Source of the DNA: Utricularia gibba
Lineage: Eukaryota > Streptophyta > Magnoliopsida > Lamiales > Lentibulariaceae
Assembly: GCA_002189035.1 (NCBI GenBank)
Contig: NEEC01000014.1
Coordinates: 2,482,501-2,546,500 of the forward strand
Direction: 5' to 3'
Length of the DNA stretch: 64,000 nt
This document shows, in pieces, positions 48,231-60,200 of the stretch. Every line of letters begins with the position of its first letter. The first letter of the stretch is position 1. The position numbers and the translations under genes are program-made. Under the pieces are notes generated by a model. That model ran no database searches. It was not told where the DNA came from and worked only from the letters and a program-made list of their open reading frames with translations.

Positions 48231-48683
48231 TCATGGTTCCGGCCCCAGAATCCCGTTCACGACAGTGGTGGCTACCAAAACCCCAACTGCCTCCGCTGCC
48301 ACGACGGCTCCCGCCTGAGTCACTCCATTGAAACTCACGGTGGCCTCAATTTCCTTCTCAGCAACCTCTACGCCCTTCTCCGCTGCTTCAATCCCGATCT
48401 CAGCCGCTTCAAGCCCCTTTTCCGCAGCCTCGAAACCTTCCTTGACAATTAATTCGGCTTCCTTCTCCGCCGCCTGCAATCCAGGTTTCAGACCGAACAA
48501 GGGTATATCCCTTGCTCCAGCAGCCCCATCCGTGAACTTCAAAGCCGTGGTGGCGGTGAGCAGGAGCAGGCATCGACGCCTCGTCGCGAATGCCGCCGTC
48601 GCCTGCTTTCTCTCCGCCGCCGGATGAGACGGTCTCCCTGCCGGAATCGTCTGCGCTACGACGAGCGACATTGCCGAGGCCAT
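48231..48683 (-). CDS. Predicted plastid (thylakoid lumen?) protein with heptad repeats
   Basis: 150 residues without an intron. A Ser/Ala/Arg-rich plastid-type transit region is followed by RRRCLLLLTATTALKFTDGA, a hydrophobic segment after arginines that resembles a lumen-targeting signal, and then ARDIPLFGLKPGL. The centre repeats a seven-residue unit of the form (E/F)EAAEKG(L/I/V) about five times (EGFEAAEKGLEAAE, IGIEAAEKGVEVAEKEIEA), likely a long amphipathic helix. It ends with a hydrophobic stretch (AVVAAEAVGVLVATTVVNG) and ILGPEP. I recognise this architecture from unnamed plant chloroplast proteins but know no function. The ATG at 48683 is preferred; the frame is open further upstream. 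Confidence 0.75.
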   Translation of the reverse strand: MASAMSLVVAQTIPAGRPSHPAAERKQATAAFATRRRCLLLLTATTALKFTDGAAGARDIPLFGLKPGLQAAEKEAELIVKEGFEAAEKGLEAAEIGIEAAEKGVEVAEKEIEATVSFNGVTQAGAVVAAEAVGVLVATTVVNGILGPEP

Positions 48684-49555
48684 TGATCGAATTCTCAAGA
48701 CACTGGAACCGTTAGCCGCGATATGGAAGGAGCTAAGCCGGACTCTGTGGTCTCGCTTCACCCAAAACAAAATAAAAAATGCGTCACCAAATAAAAAGGA
48801 AAAAACAGATTAATCACTTTTAAACAATCCCAGAAAAATCGTGTTTATTACAGTCGTACAATTACCGTGTTTCGAAAACTTAAATACGCACGTGATTTAT
48901 AAAACATTTATGTAATAATTTAAATTATATTTCTTAAAAAAATTTCTAATGTAAATCTTATTAATAAAGTGAGTTTTTAACTTTTTTTATTTATTCTAAA
49001 CTGATTTAATGTAATAAATATATTTTACTTTTAATCAGGTGATATTTGTTTATATCTTCCAGTATTGTTCCTCATTTGAAGAAAAGTTTGTATCTAAGAA
49101 ACCCTAAATGAGGATCTTGACATTGGGAGGATTTAGAATAACTGCAACTGCAGAAAGCAAGTAGTCTAGGGCTGCCATGAGGAATATCATCCAATAGGAT
49201 GGATGATTTCCTGCATGTGAAACAGATGACAGATTGTCCTCTTCAAACCTTGCATGGAAAATGATCCAGATGCAGCCACCCTTTCAGAATAATTTAATAC
49301 AGAAACGATGCATTCTTCAGGAAAGTCGTACTTCATTTACTATGGTGTGGTGCTATTCTGTAGTAGGATTAATTGGTGACTCTGCTACATTTCTGAAATA
49401 AATGGGCATAAAGAACCTAACCCCAGGGCTCCATGAGAGTTGACTTCCAGCTTTGGGTTGCTGCACTTCATTCATCGTCCAAGCTCTCATTCTCATTCTC
49501 ATTCTTATGCCTTGACATTGATGAAAGCAAAGGCTAGTTTTTGGAACACTACGAG
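48684..49555. other. Divergent promoter region between the plastid protein and GT61 genes
   Basis: About 870 bp, AT-rich at 48780-49080. No gene seen. The segment must contain both promoters. Confidence 0.4.
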
Positions 49556-51149
49556 ATGTGTTCTTCCCGTAAGCTGCCATCGCAGTTGAATATGCTGTGC
49601 ATCCTACTTGTTTTGCTCACTCTGTTGACACTCTTTCAGATGAAGTCAACCCCAACGCTACAGGTTGGATCGTGTTCATGTCCGAGGAGAAATGATGAAG
49701 AGGAGGAGGGAGTGACAGAAAAGTTGCGAGATTCGGTCACTTTTCTTCCTTTGAAGGATCTGCGTTTCTCTGATACTGCAATGAATGGGAACACTTGGTT
49801 CATGAGCTCCCTTGAGGATATCCGTGAAGAAGGTGAATCTGAGTATTTGAAATTCCCTTCAAACGCGACAAAAGGGAGGGTCTTATGTATTAAGGGTCGT
49901 GATGGGAGCGATGGATCCAGAAATTCATACGGATTAGCATGGAGAGAGTATCTTCCACATGATGCTACTGTGATGAAGGGGATGACATACATAGCTAATT
50001 CTCACTATCCTTACAACAACATTTGGCATGGACAATCAGCTTTGATGCCGCTTGTGGGATGGTACATTAAAAACAAGTGCAGAAAACCTGACAGATGGGT
50101 TTTATATTACAGAGGCGAACTCAAAACCAGTGCAGTTCCATGGTTGAGGAATCTGATGCAAGCAACATTTGATGGACACTTTACTTTGGAAGACTTTGAC
50201 AAGAATGAGACAAGGTCTGTGGCTGATGCTCCAGTTTGCTTTGAGGAGGCTGTAGTCATGAGACACAATGAAGGCAAGCTCTCAATGGAGAAGAGACATA
50301 AGGTTTATGATCTGATAAGATGCAAGGCAAGGATGCTTTGTAATGTAAGCTCGAAACAGAAACCGAAATCAGGGATTGGCATGACACTTCTTTTAAGACC
50401 AGGGTCACGAGCCTTCAAGAACTCGTCTACGGTGGTAAACATATTTCAGAAAGCTTGCAAGAAAGTAAACAACTGTCGGCTCTCAGTGGCTTACCCACAT
50501 AATCTCACATTCTGTGAGCAAGTTAGTATGAATCAGTACCCTCTATGCCATTCTTTTATTTCTTTAGTAGAAAGTGTACACACTGGTTCAGAACCATGAT
50601 TTGTACGTTTTAAAACAGCAGCAGGCTAAATCTAGGCGTATACAAAAACCATACTTCTTACAAACTAGAAAACCCAATGAAAGTTTTTCATTGTGTGGCA
50701 AACTCACGCCTACTTTTTTCTAACAAATTATGTTAATTCAGGTAGAGCTCATGCGGAAAACAGACATACTGATCTCGTCTCATGGGGCGCAAGTAACCAA
50801 CATGATCCTGATGGACAGAAACAGCAGCGTGATGGAAATGTTCCCTAAAGGCTGGCTCGAGCACGCAGGAGTCGGCCAATATGTGTTTCAATGGCTAGCT
50901 GACTGGTCCGGCATGCGACACCAGGGCGTGTGGCGAGACCCCGTCGCGGATGATTGCAGCGATTCGACGGACATGGACGCCTGTGTGCAGGCATCCTTCA
51001 TGGAGAGGAAGATTGGGCATAATGAATCATATTTCATGGAGTGGAGTGAAAGAGTTCTGAAGCAACATATTTTGGTGAACAAAAGGGCATTCAACGTTGG
51101 TGGAGTTACCCATGCTTGTGGGTGTGAGTTGCAAGTCCCTCTTCTATAA
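49556..51149 (+). CDS. Glycosyltransferase family 61 protein (EOGT/POMGNT2-like)
   Basis: Golgi type II glycosyltransferase of the GT61/DUF563 family; plant members decorate xylan or N-glycans with pentoses or act as EOGT-like enzymes. Exons 49556-50521 and 50742-51149 join in phase to 457 residues. A short cytosolic end is followed by a signal-anchor (LNMLCILLVLLTLLTLFQM), then a stem with acidic residues. Catalytic-domain blocks: RGRVLCIKGRDGSDGS-like, NIWHGQSALMPL, LLRPGSRAFKN, VELMRKTDILISSHGAQVTN, MILMDRNSSVMEMFPKGWLE and YVFQWLADWSGM. The H-G-A-Q-x-T-N motif is typical of the family. Donor and acceptor cannot be told from sequence. The ATG at 49556 is the first one in frame before the anchor. 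No breaks. Confidence 0.9.
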
Positions 51150-51352
51150 GGCACATTGCCAATACCTAGCCTCAGCTTTGTGTTACTTATTGCGTTTACT
51201 AAAAATGGATTAGACTGATTAATAATATTAAAGTTAAAGATTCGATAAATTGGATGAATATACGTCCAAGTATATAAAAATCGTAAATCATATTTAAAAA
51301 GATTGAGCTAATCAAGTTGTATTATGGGATGAAAAACATGGGTATAGGTATT

Positions 51353-53794
51353 TTAGAATCGACTGGTTTTCTCCACATTGTTTCTATGGGCCTCCACCTT
51401 GAGCATATGGATCAAGAAATCGGCCCATGAGTCAATGGGCCCGGGGAGGCACCAATGAACGCAGTCGTTGTACAAAGTCACGTTCTCATTGGGCCAATGC
51501 CCATATCTGCTCGGGTGCCCATCGGGCCTCAAATTCATCGCCTGCGTCAAGTCCATCAACCGGAATTCCTTCGTCCCCCGCCCCTGCGCCGCTATCAATT
51601 CCTCCACCTGCGCCGCATAAAAGTCCAGGTTCATTCCCTCGAGTGCCGTCTCGTTGCTCCGATACGGCCGTCGTCGTAGACAATTTCCTCCCTGTTCCAC
51701 AACCCACCCTCGAAGTGCGACGGCGCGAACGTCCGCAAAATCGTGACGCCGCGGAATCGTTCTCGCCCCTCGATGGTGGCGAACGCCGTCCGGAACGCCC
51801 AGCGGTAGGCGTAGACCGAGGGAAGGTCGGTCATGTTCGGGATCTGGCAGAAGTGACACCCGACGATTTCGCCACGCTCGTGGTAGATGGCGGTGCGAGT
51901 GTACCAATGCCCGGAGCTGACAATGAGAAAGTCGAATTCATCGATCTCCGTCGCCCACACCGGATCCGGCTCGTCGAGGTACAGATCGAAGAGGCCGGTG
52001 TTCGTCGGGCCACCAGCGGTCCGTAGCTCAGACCTCACCAGAAAAGTCGACCAGAACGACGCAAGGGTAAAATTGTAACTTTCGTATCTCCACCTCTTGA
52101 ACCGCTCTCCCGGAGCCGTTGACACGTCCACGGGGTACTCCACCTCCCAGACACAAAAATAAAATAAAATAAAGACAATAATAAAAAAGCTCGCCCTCTG
52201 AATTCCGACAATTAATTTTGGGATTAAAATTTTTTTGTAATATTCAAACATCTTCCCCCTAATTAGGATAACTGTTTTTGGAAATATGCCTTCGTTGTAA
52301 TTTCCAGAGCATAAAAAGAAAAGTAAATATGGTGGTTGATGAGGGGGACCTTGAGATGCACCACGAAAGCGTCATTGTACCTAATGAGCACATGAAGGTC
52401 TTAATCATATACCCGGAACCCACCCCAATCAATCAATACCAACTTATTAAATAAACCCTAGTTAGTATTTGGTATAACCTCCAAATACATGTGGCTTAGT
52501 AACATTACAATTTTTTAATATTTATTATAATGATATAAATTAATTGAAATATAGTATTAATTAAATTAAACCAATCAAACACTGCATTATTATTATAATC
52601 ATGCAGTAGATGGTAACAGTTCAACCACTGAAAAAATTATTCAAACTGTGTTTTTGGTAAAAGTAAATTCAAACACACGAAGCATATTAATTATTAACCC
52701 ACTTTCTTTATTTTCCTATCTAACTTGGAATAACACAGGCTTCAAACCATAACTCCACCCACAGAAGTCGGGACAAACCCTTGAATTCCGACAAATATGT
52801 TCATTTTTTTCTTATTAAATTTCTAAACACCCGGTAGTGAAAGGGATATAGAGGGAAGGAGGGAGTCGAAAAGCCACACATCCATCCATCCAGCGCAGCT
52901 CGCTGGAGGTGGCTCCAAAGTGTCAATCAGACTGGGCTCCTTATTCTCCACACCTTACCTATCTTTTCTGCAGTCCTGGATATTGATGCAGATGAAGTTT
53001 GTCCTATTGTTGGTTTCTAGTTGGGACTGGCTGGCTGGCTAAAGGGAAAGGGAAAAACTGCAACTTTTAGCTCTTTGGGTGGTTTAGAGGGCCACTAGCT
53101 CTTTGGGGGTGACCTGGTTCTATTTACACATCCTCTCACATAATAATTTCATGGGAGATCAGATCCTCTTTGGACCTAGTTTACTTGTTCCTTAAAATAA
53201 AGCAACTAGATAGGTTATGCACATGAATACAAAGTCATTGAGTTGGCAGTTGTTTGGACTTCGTTGTATGCAAGAAGAGGGTGATGGGATGGACTGGGTT
53301 TTGAGGTAGTAACTGGAGAAACCTCTAATTCCAAGTAGGAGATAAGAGAGTTACCTTGGATAAGAGGCAGATCATGGACTGCATTTGGTTCCGGGCCACC
53401 GAGTCGCCGACGAACGCCATGGATTTCCCGGCGACCATTTTCAGGAACCGGGCCGGATCGAAAACCGGCAGGTCGCAGCCGTGGGGCTTCCACCTCCACC
53501 GCATGAAGCCGGAATCCGGCCGCCCGTACTTCATGCAATTCTGGTGCTCGTGTATCGCCCAGCAGGTCCGATTCGTGTAATATGGAGCGTGCGGATTGGG
53601 ACCCATTCTCCGACGGAGATGTCGCACTCCGTCGCGTCCGTCTCCGCTGCATGAAGTTCCACCGACTCGGGGGAGCCGTCGTAGTCGTATACGAGAGACG
53701 GGTAACGAGAACTTATGACGGCGATTACGATGACGGCGCCGAGGAGAAGTCTCACCGCGTGCTTCGTGCTGGGTTTACTCCGACTAAGCTCCAT
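51353..53794 (-). CDS. Trichome birefringence-like (TBL) polysaccharide O-acetyltransferase, two frame breaks
   Basis: Golgi PMR5/TBL protein that acetylates wall polysaccharides. Exon 1 is 53355-53794 and exon 2 is 51353-52143, separated by a 1.2 kb intron; about 410 residues. An N-terminal signal-anchor ([17 protein letters not shown]) and the TBL-domain start [11 protein letters not shown] are in one frame; then [20 protein letters not shown] and [20 protein letters not shown] (the GDS esterase motif) follow in another. Exon 2 has [25 protein letters not shown], and then [15 protein letters not shown] and [18 protein letters not shown] (the D-x-x-H motif) in a shifted frame. Both breaks fit one missing base each, at GGG 53598-53600 and CCC 51690-51692 (plus letters). 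Adding two bases makes the length a multiple of three. It resembles the short TBL19-22 group. Confidence 0.89.
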
Positions 53795-54982
53795 GGATTG
53801 GGACCGAGGAAGAGGAACTTCCCTCTCCGAAAGAGAGAGAAATAATGATCTCTATCTTTTCCAAAGGCTGCTGGGTTGCCCAAAATTAAATAAAGTAGAC
53901 CAACTATTTTAAAACATTTAGGGGCCCCAATATTGTAATAATACCCTGGATTATTTCCTCCCCTTGGAATTTTTTATGCTCAAAAAACAATTAAAATCGA
54001 AAAAAGAATGGAATTTTTTATGACACTACTGTAAAGTGTAATAGTGGCCCGGATTATTGTGCTCCTTGGAATTGTTTTTTGCTGAAAAGAAGACATTCTC
54101 TCTCGAAACACACCATTTTTTATTTCATAGCTAGGCATTTCATTTAATAAGGTCAACCAAATTATAAACACAAATATTTCCATTTTAATAAAATTATTAC
54201 ACATTTTTCGTGTATAGTGAACGATCTTCTTGTTGCTAACGTCACCCCTAACCGTTATGACAATATGTCTGAGGATGTCCGAGAAGTCTCACCGCGACCG
54301 ACACGGTGGCCGACGACGGCACGCGGCAGTTGACGGGAATACTGAGAATAAAAAATATGATTTAATTATGGAGATGAATTTTATCAATTTTGCTTCATAA
54401 TAATAATAATAATAATAATGATTAAAAACGTCATTTTTATTAAATAGTAGATACTAAAAGGGAATAAATAATACAGAACTTTAACATCAAGGGGCTAATG
54501 GGAAACTATTGCATCGGATGGGCAATGAAATGGGGTGTGATTGGAAGCCATTAGCATAAAGGGTATGGGAGTATAAGCCTGGAAGGCTTCCTGGGCCATA
54601 CAGGGAAGGAAGCTTTCTCTTCTGCCATGGGATCAGGGTCATCTTGAACCTTGCTCAAAGCAACCTGGTTACAGAGTGCTTGTGAATAAAGCTTGATTTA
54701 CTAGTCACTCTTATCATCATCTCAAGACTGGTCAGCTTCTCCGGGTTCTTTTTTCCTGGCATTGTAGAATCACCATCAAAGGATGGCCATCTTCTTCCGT
54801 CATTTCGGAGTTGGGATTATGAGCAGCACTTGGGTTGACTTCTTCCGGCAACAAAGTCGGAGGTTTTGGGTGAGATGGGTAGGAGGACAGCAGAAATTAG
54901 TAGGATAGCAATGGTTATTAGATAGACTAGGTTATACACGCTACATTGTACATCAATCCCGGGAATGCGGTCGGGTCAAGGT
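53795..54982. other. Spacer between the TBL and CYP85A genes
   Basis: TBL promoter, AT-rich sequence with a (TAA)n run, and the 3' flank of CYP85A. No gene seen. Confidence 0.4.
54398..54420. repeat. (TAA)n microsatellite
   Basis: Seven or eight ATA/TAA units in tandem. Confidence 0.8.
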
Positions 54983-57252
54983 TCAGGCGGCGGAAACTCT
55001 GATGTGAAGCCCGTCTGGGGCTTCAACTCGGGGAAAATGGATGAGCTTATCATCTCCTCCAACTACTTCCCATTCGTATCTCGTCACGAAATAATGAAGG
55101 AATACAGAGATTTCAACCAGTCCCAGTTCTTTTCCAGGGCAATGTCGGGTGCCTCCTCCGAAAATCAGACAACGTTGATGCTTCTCTAGCCCATTCCCCT
55201 GCAAAATTCAACACATTATTTTTCCGAATAGAATGGTCAGTGACGAGAAAATGGGTTTGCAGCTACGGACCAGCCATCTCCATGGATTGAAGGTGCAGGG
55301 ATCGGGATAAAGGGATTGATCGTAGTTCTCCTCTCTTGTGTACACGTATATCCTCCATCCTTTTGGGATCACGTATCCTGAAATTCTTGTGTTTTCAGTG
55401 CCTTCATATGAGACATGAATGATGCTGTTTTTGTGTTTGTAAAAATGCCTGAAAGAGATGCTTTTTCTCTCTTATCCCTAGTGGTATGCAGAATATTTCT
55501 TCTAGACAAGATATGGGATGACATGAAATACCTCCCATGTGGATCATCATGGGGTAGGGTCCATACAAAAAGAATAAATATAAGTCTCTCATTGCTTACA
55601 CTTATATGGACCTGTTGCTCCTGTGTGGATTTCCGGAAGTATGTTACAAGTAGAAAACTGTGTACTTGAGATGCCTAATATACGAGTTGGCTATGTCTAG
55701 TTGAATGAATTCATGCTTCTACTTTACTGCGAATCATAAATGAATGCGTACACACAAGGAACAGTGGTTGTCCACACCATTCATTTCCATCTGCTTTGTA
55801 GTTTTTCTTAAAACTCCGTTTACTATTGTTGCTAGCCTTGATGTCTCATATATGACCTGCAAAACAAGCTATCAGGCAACTGCAAAAAAAATTTACTTTT
55901 CCCTGCAAGTGTTTGTTCTCTTGAAGACAAGGACTCACGGCTTGGGTAAATCTCATTGATTTGTAATCATTGTAGTCGATTGGATCTTCAGGGTTCTTTC
56001 TTCCTCTTATTTCCATGTGCTCTTTCTGTAATTTCCATGTCTTGAGTCAGCAAAACAGATGAAATGAAGGCTGTCTTTTACTTTTGTGGCTTACTTTCAG
56101 TTCTTCAAGTACTTTTGGATGGTCTCGGAGATACTTGATGGCCATCATAGAAGTTGTCGACACCGTCTCAAAGCCTGAATACAAAATGGTGATGATCAAG
56201 TCGATCATTTCCTCATCTCTTAGCTTGAGCTTGCTGTCATCATCCAGTAGAAAACCAAGCATGTCATGGTGTATTTTTTCATGTGAGGATTTTCTTTCTT
56301 CCAGTAGTTTCCTCAGCCTGCAGGTAATCTTCCTTCTTGCCTGTTATTAAATTTGAGCCGTTATCTGACACCTGATGTGAATACGAAAAAAATCACGATA
56401 TTCCAGTACAATCTATGTTCTTTTTATGAACATACCTGAGACGCACACCAGTAATTGGTATTGGGAAGGTTGATGGGAAGCGAAAGCGTTCCTTGAACTA
56501 GTTTGAAAAACTCAGGCATAAACTTCTGGCCAATCATGCTAGCTTCTTCACTGACAATTTGGCTTAGGAACGACAGGAAAGCCATCTGATCAACATCTTG
56601 TATGAGAACAGAGTGGCAGCATCAAGTAAGAACTCTGTTGGATTTGAAATTTCTGTTCTAACCTCTTTTGTCTTCTGCTGAATGTCAACGACTTTCCTAT
56701 CCCAGTTATCCAAATGGGATCTCATGAAACTGTCGATGTTGGGCAGGAGTCGATCCTTGATCATCGTAGGGTTCACAAGTGCTAGCAGTGCACCTCTCAG
56801 GTGCTTATGTGCAGAGCCATGGACAGCTGCAATGTTAAATTCTCCCAAGATTTCCAACATGGATTGAGGGTAACCAGGTACCAGTCCCTTTGCTTCACTG
56901 ACCAGAATGTATCTGTTCACCTCTGGATCCATTGAAACGATGGTGGGACTCCCTAGTAGATGGGATTTGAAAAAACTCCCAAATCTGCAAAACCATATAA
57001 AAAAGCATTTATCAGAGAAACATTCCATGCATCCTTAGCCTCTCTCTGTCCCTCCATAAAATCACCAAGACACCTTAATCTCTTGTTCTTCATGAATGCA
57101 GGTCCTTGTTCCAGGAACTCGGCCGTCTCTCCAAACACCGGCCAGCCCATGCTTCCGGGGGGCAATCCTCTCTTGGTGTACGCGAGGTTCCACAGGAGGA
57201 AAGCAATACTGATGAGGCAGATTCCCAAAAATATGAACAGCAACAAAGCCAT
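54983..57252 (-). CDS. CYP85A: Cytochrome P450 CYP85A (brassinosteroid-6-oxidase)
   Basis: ER-bound monooxygenase for C-6 oxidation of 6-deoxo-brassinosteroids (for example 6-deoxocastasterone to castasterone). Eight exons (minus): 57074-57252, 56663-56984, 56436-56585, 56095-56340, 55939-56025, 55778-55856, 55271-55377, 54983-55198; all phases agree; 461 residues, close to Arabidopsis CYP85A1. N-terminal membrane anchor (LLLFIFLGICLISIAFLLW) and the proline hinge LPPGSMGWPVFGETAEFL. Conserved: FGSFFKSHLLGSPTIVSMDP, KGLVPGYPQSML, NYWCASQARR, I-helix ILYSGFETVSTTSMMA, the ExxR motif in IYETSRLATIVNGVLRKTT, YVIPKGWRIYVYTREENYD and FNPWRW. The haem loop is FGGGTRHCPGKELG with the axial cysteine. 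An in-frame ATG at 57339 would add 29 residues; 57252 gives a normal P450 anchor. TATTTAAG on the minus strand at about 57355-57362 may act as a TATA element. Confidence 0.94.
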
Positions 57253-60200
57253 GGTTAAGGGAAGAGAAGCAGGATGCAGCAGCTCTGAAAGGTATATTGA
57301 TTTGCTGTGGTTGTAGTTGTAGTTGTATGGCCAAGTCATGAGCTCGTGCGGGTGCTTAAATAGACGTGAGAGAAATCAATGCCAGAGAAAAAGATGTGTA
57401 GAGATCCACCTACAGAGGCTCTCGCCTGCAAAATTCATTCAAGAAATTCATGCACAAAATCCTGAAAGTCGGACATTTTAATGACCTCATGCTCCTGTCC
57501 ATTGCATTCATTCCAATTTCCTACTTTTCTTTATCTGTGAATTGTGTGCAACATCATCCATAGTAACATGTCAAAAATACGAATGAAAAGGAATAAACTA
57601 TCTTAACATTTTTGTATTGTAAATTAGAGTTACGTTTAAAAAAATCAATTCTGGAATGATTTTAATATAATAAAAAAATTCTGATAAATTTATAAATTAT
57701 TTTCTATATTACTGCAATAATTGAAACAGATTTGTATTAAGATTATGATTTAAAATCATACATTGCAATTTATTTGATTGATGATTGAAATTGTTCATAA
57801 AAAATGTGGACATAATTAAAATGATTCTAAAAAATTAAAAGAGTAAATGATATTCTTGAGATAATAAATAAAATATTTTTGGAAAGGTTGCCTATACGTT
57901 GGGTTAGAGTCTTGAAAATAACAAGAAACATGTGGTGGTATTTAATGAGGAAATAGACATGTGTTAAACAAACAATTATTTTACCCCATTGCACTCCAGG
58001 GCTGTTTAATGGGTAGCATTTATTGCTGTAATTTGCGCATTGTGTTTCCTAAGTAAATAACAAGGAATTAATCATTTAAATAAGATACTTAATATTAATT
58101 TACAGATGCAATGCAATTATCTATCAGTGAAAGGCAACAGCTAATGGGGAAATGGGTATTCTTTTTGAAATAGTTTTTTTAAATTTTTTTTGAAAAATAC
58201 TTTAAAAATAATTTAGAAGCTTTTATATTTATTGAAAAAAATTACATTATATTTTATTAAAATTAATTTCTAAAAAATAAAAAAGTGTTCATGGATTGCT
58301 GGAGTTGGGGGCACCATTCACAGCAGATTTGCATTCAGGATGGAAATGTGAGTGGTGTGTTTAAGGTTTTGTTGATTTTGGTGGGCCGATGAGGTTTAGG
58401 GTAGAAGATTGATGATTACATTTATCTTCGTCTTCGCGTTGGAAGAGCTTTTGAAAAAAATTGTATCTTGATGCCTACCTTTGAAAACTCTTCACGTCAC
58501 GTAGCTCACTGGTCTAGTGTTTCTTGAAACGCTCCTATGGGCAAAGCGTCCGCAAACCCCTCCATATCATGTTCTTCCATTGGAGAGCATAAAAGGAACA
58601 ACAGCAAAAAATGATCGAAGTTCATCGAGTATGACATCTTCGGGGGATTGAAAGAAAACTCCGGCAGCCAATTGGAACCCACGCTGGCGCCAGAGGCTGC
58701 ACTTGCCTCCACCGCCGAGTTCCCTTGGAGAGGAGAAATATAAGCATTTGGATATCTGGTGTTTTTGTAACAGTTCAATTTGAGGAAAAAAATTTGTATT
58801 GGGTTTGTGTTTATGTCACAGGCTTTGGTATAAAAAACAAGAAATGGAGAGAGAGAATGAAAAGGGAGTGATGTTAGAAGCTATTTGAGGCAGAAGTGGA
58901 GCACATGGGAACCACTCCTTACAAAATATTTTGAAAAGGGTATGGTTGCAGCATGATGCTTAGGGGTCAGTTCCCATACCACATGTTTGTTCTTTTCATG
59001 CTATCATTGCAAACTCCTCAGGGCTTGCATATTGAAAACAGGACTCTATGCTTGGAATATGCACACATGATGGGCCTTGTCTCATTGATTGGCTGGCAGA
59101 CTATTAACCTGCTGCATCTGGGGCATGTCGCTTCTCCCAAAATGTGTACAATGCAGTGAGAGTGAGCATACTTCCAAGAAAAGGGCACAAGCATGGTGAT
59201 GAAAATTCGGCCATGGGGTTTGGCTTGTGTAATGCAGTGCAGATTATATAGTTGAGGATTGATGTTCCCAAACCGGTGGGTCATCGGTTAGACAAGTAAA
59301 AAGGGTTAGTTCAGTATGAGAACCTTAGGCCCTGGACCAGGGCTCAGATCCTGCCCATGACAGTGATAATGAGCTTAACATGTGATTGATGGCTAGTCAA
59401 GAGTTCTTCCACGTCCGCCAAATCTTCACAGTAACATCAATTACCACTCAGTCAATCGCTGCTGCACCCCAAGAAAATTATAGAGCGTGTTTTCGGAGAT
59501 ACTGTTCTTGATATCCTCTCCAATGACTCTTCTAAATCTGGTACTAGGATAGTGCTTTCACAAGAGAGGATCTGATAAATGGTAATCTAACTTGTTCAAG
59601 TTTTGTAGGAGATGAAAATCTCGTCCCATTATTTATTTACTTTGCCTATGTGCAGAGGGCTGAGTTTGGGTCTACGCATGGGACCTGCTGGTAATAAATT
59701 CCAAATTTTATGGTACAATTATGAACAAGTTCTTTTTTTTCATACAAGAAAAGTCCCCCTGCGTCTTCTTCTTCTTGGTTGAAGGTTCCTCCAGGTCTAC
59801 ATCTACTTTGAATATTTTGGAGAGAACTCACCCACTCCATCCTTAAGATCCGCAAGATATGAAGCATGACTGCCAAGGGACGCGTTGGTATCGGGTTGGA
59901 GCTTTATCTCCGGGGATGTGTCTCCAGGCTTCGCCATAAAAACGGGGGGTGAAGCCAAGGTAGTTGATGTCCGTACATCCTTCCTTTTCGATGGCTACAG
60001 AAAAGCGAGGTGCCTTCGGTTGGCAATGCTATGAATGCTGGTGGTTTAGTGTCTAATTTTGTTTTCTCCTCGTCTTTGTTTTGGGAAGCAGTTAATGATG
60101 TCGTTATACTTATTTTAGGGGAAGGTAGTTGTTAGTTAGCTGATTGTGATTTTGTCAAATGGATGGAATGGGACGATAACCAGTCCCAGAAAGTAAGGGA

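Noticed and set aside
51427-52078. Long plus-strand ORFs opposite the TBL exon 2
   Set aside because: They are shadows of a GC-rich exon with clear TBL motifs on the minus strand.
58506-58778. Minus-strand 90-codon open frame
   Set aside because: It has no ATG at its start and no family resemblance; hydrophobic and acidic parts look accidental.
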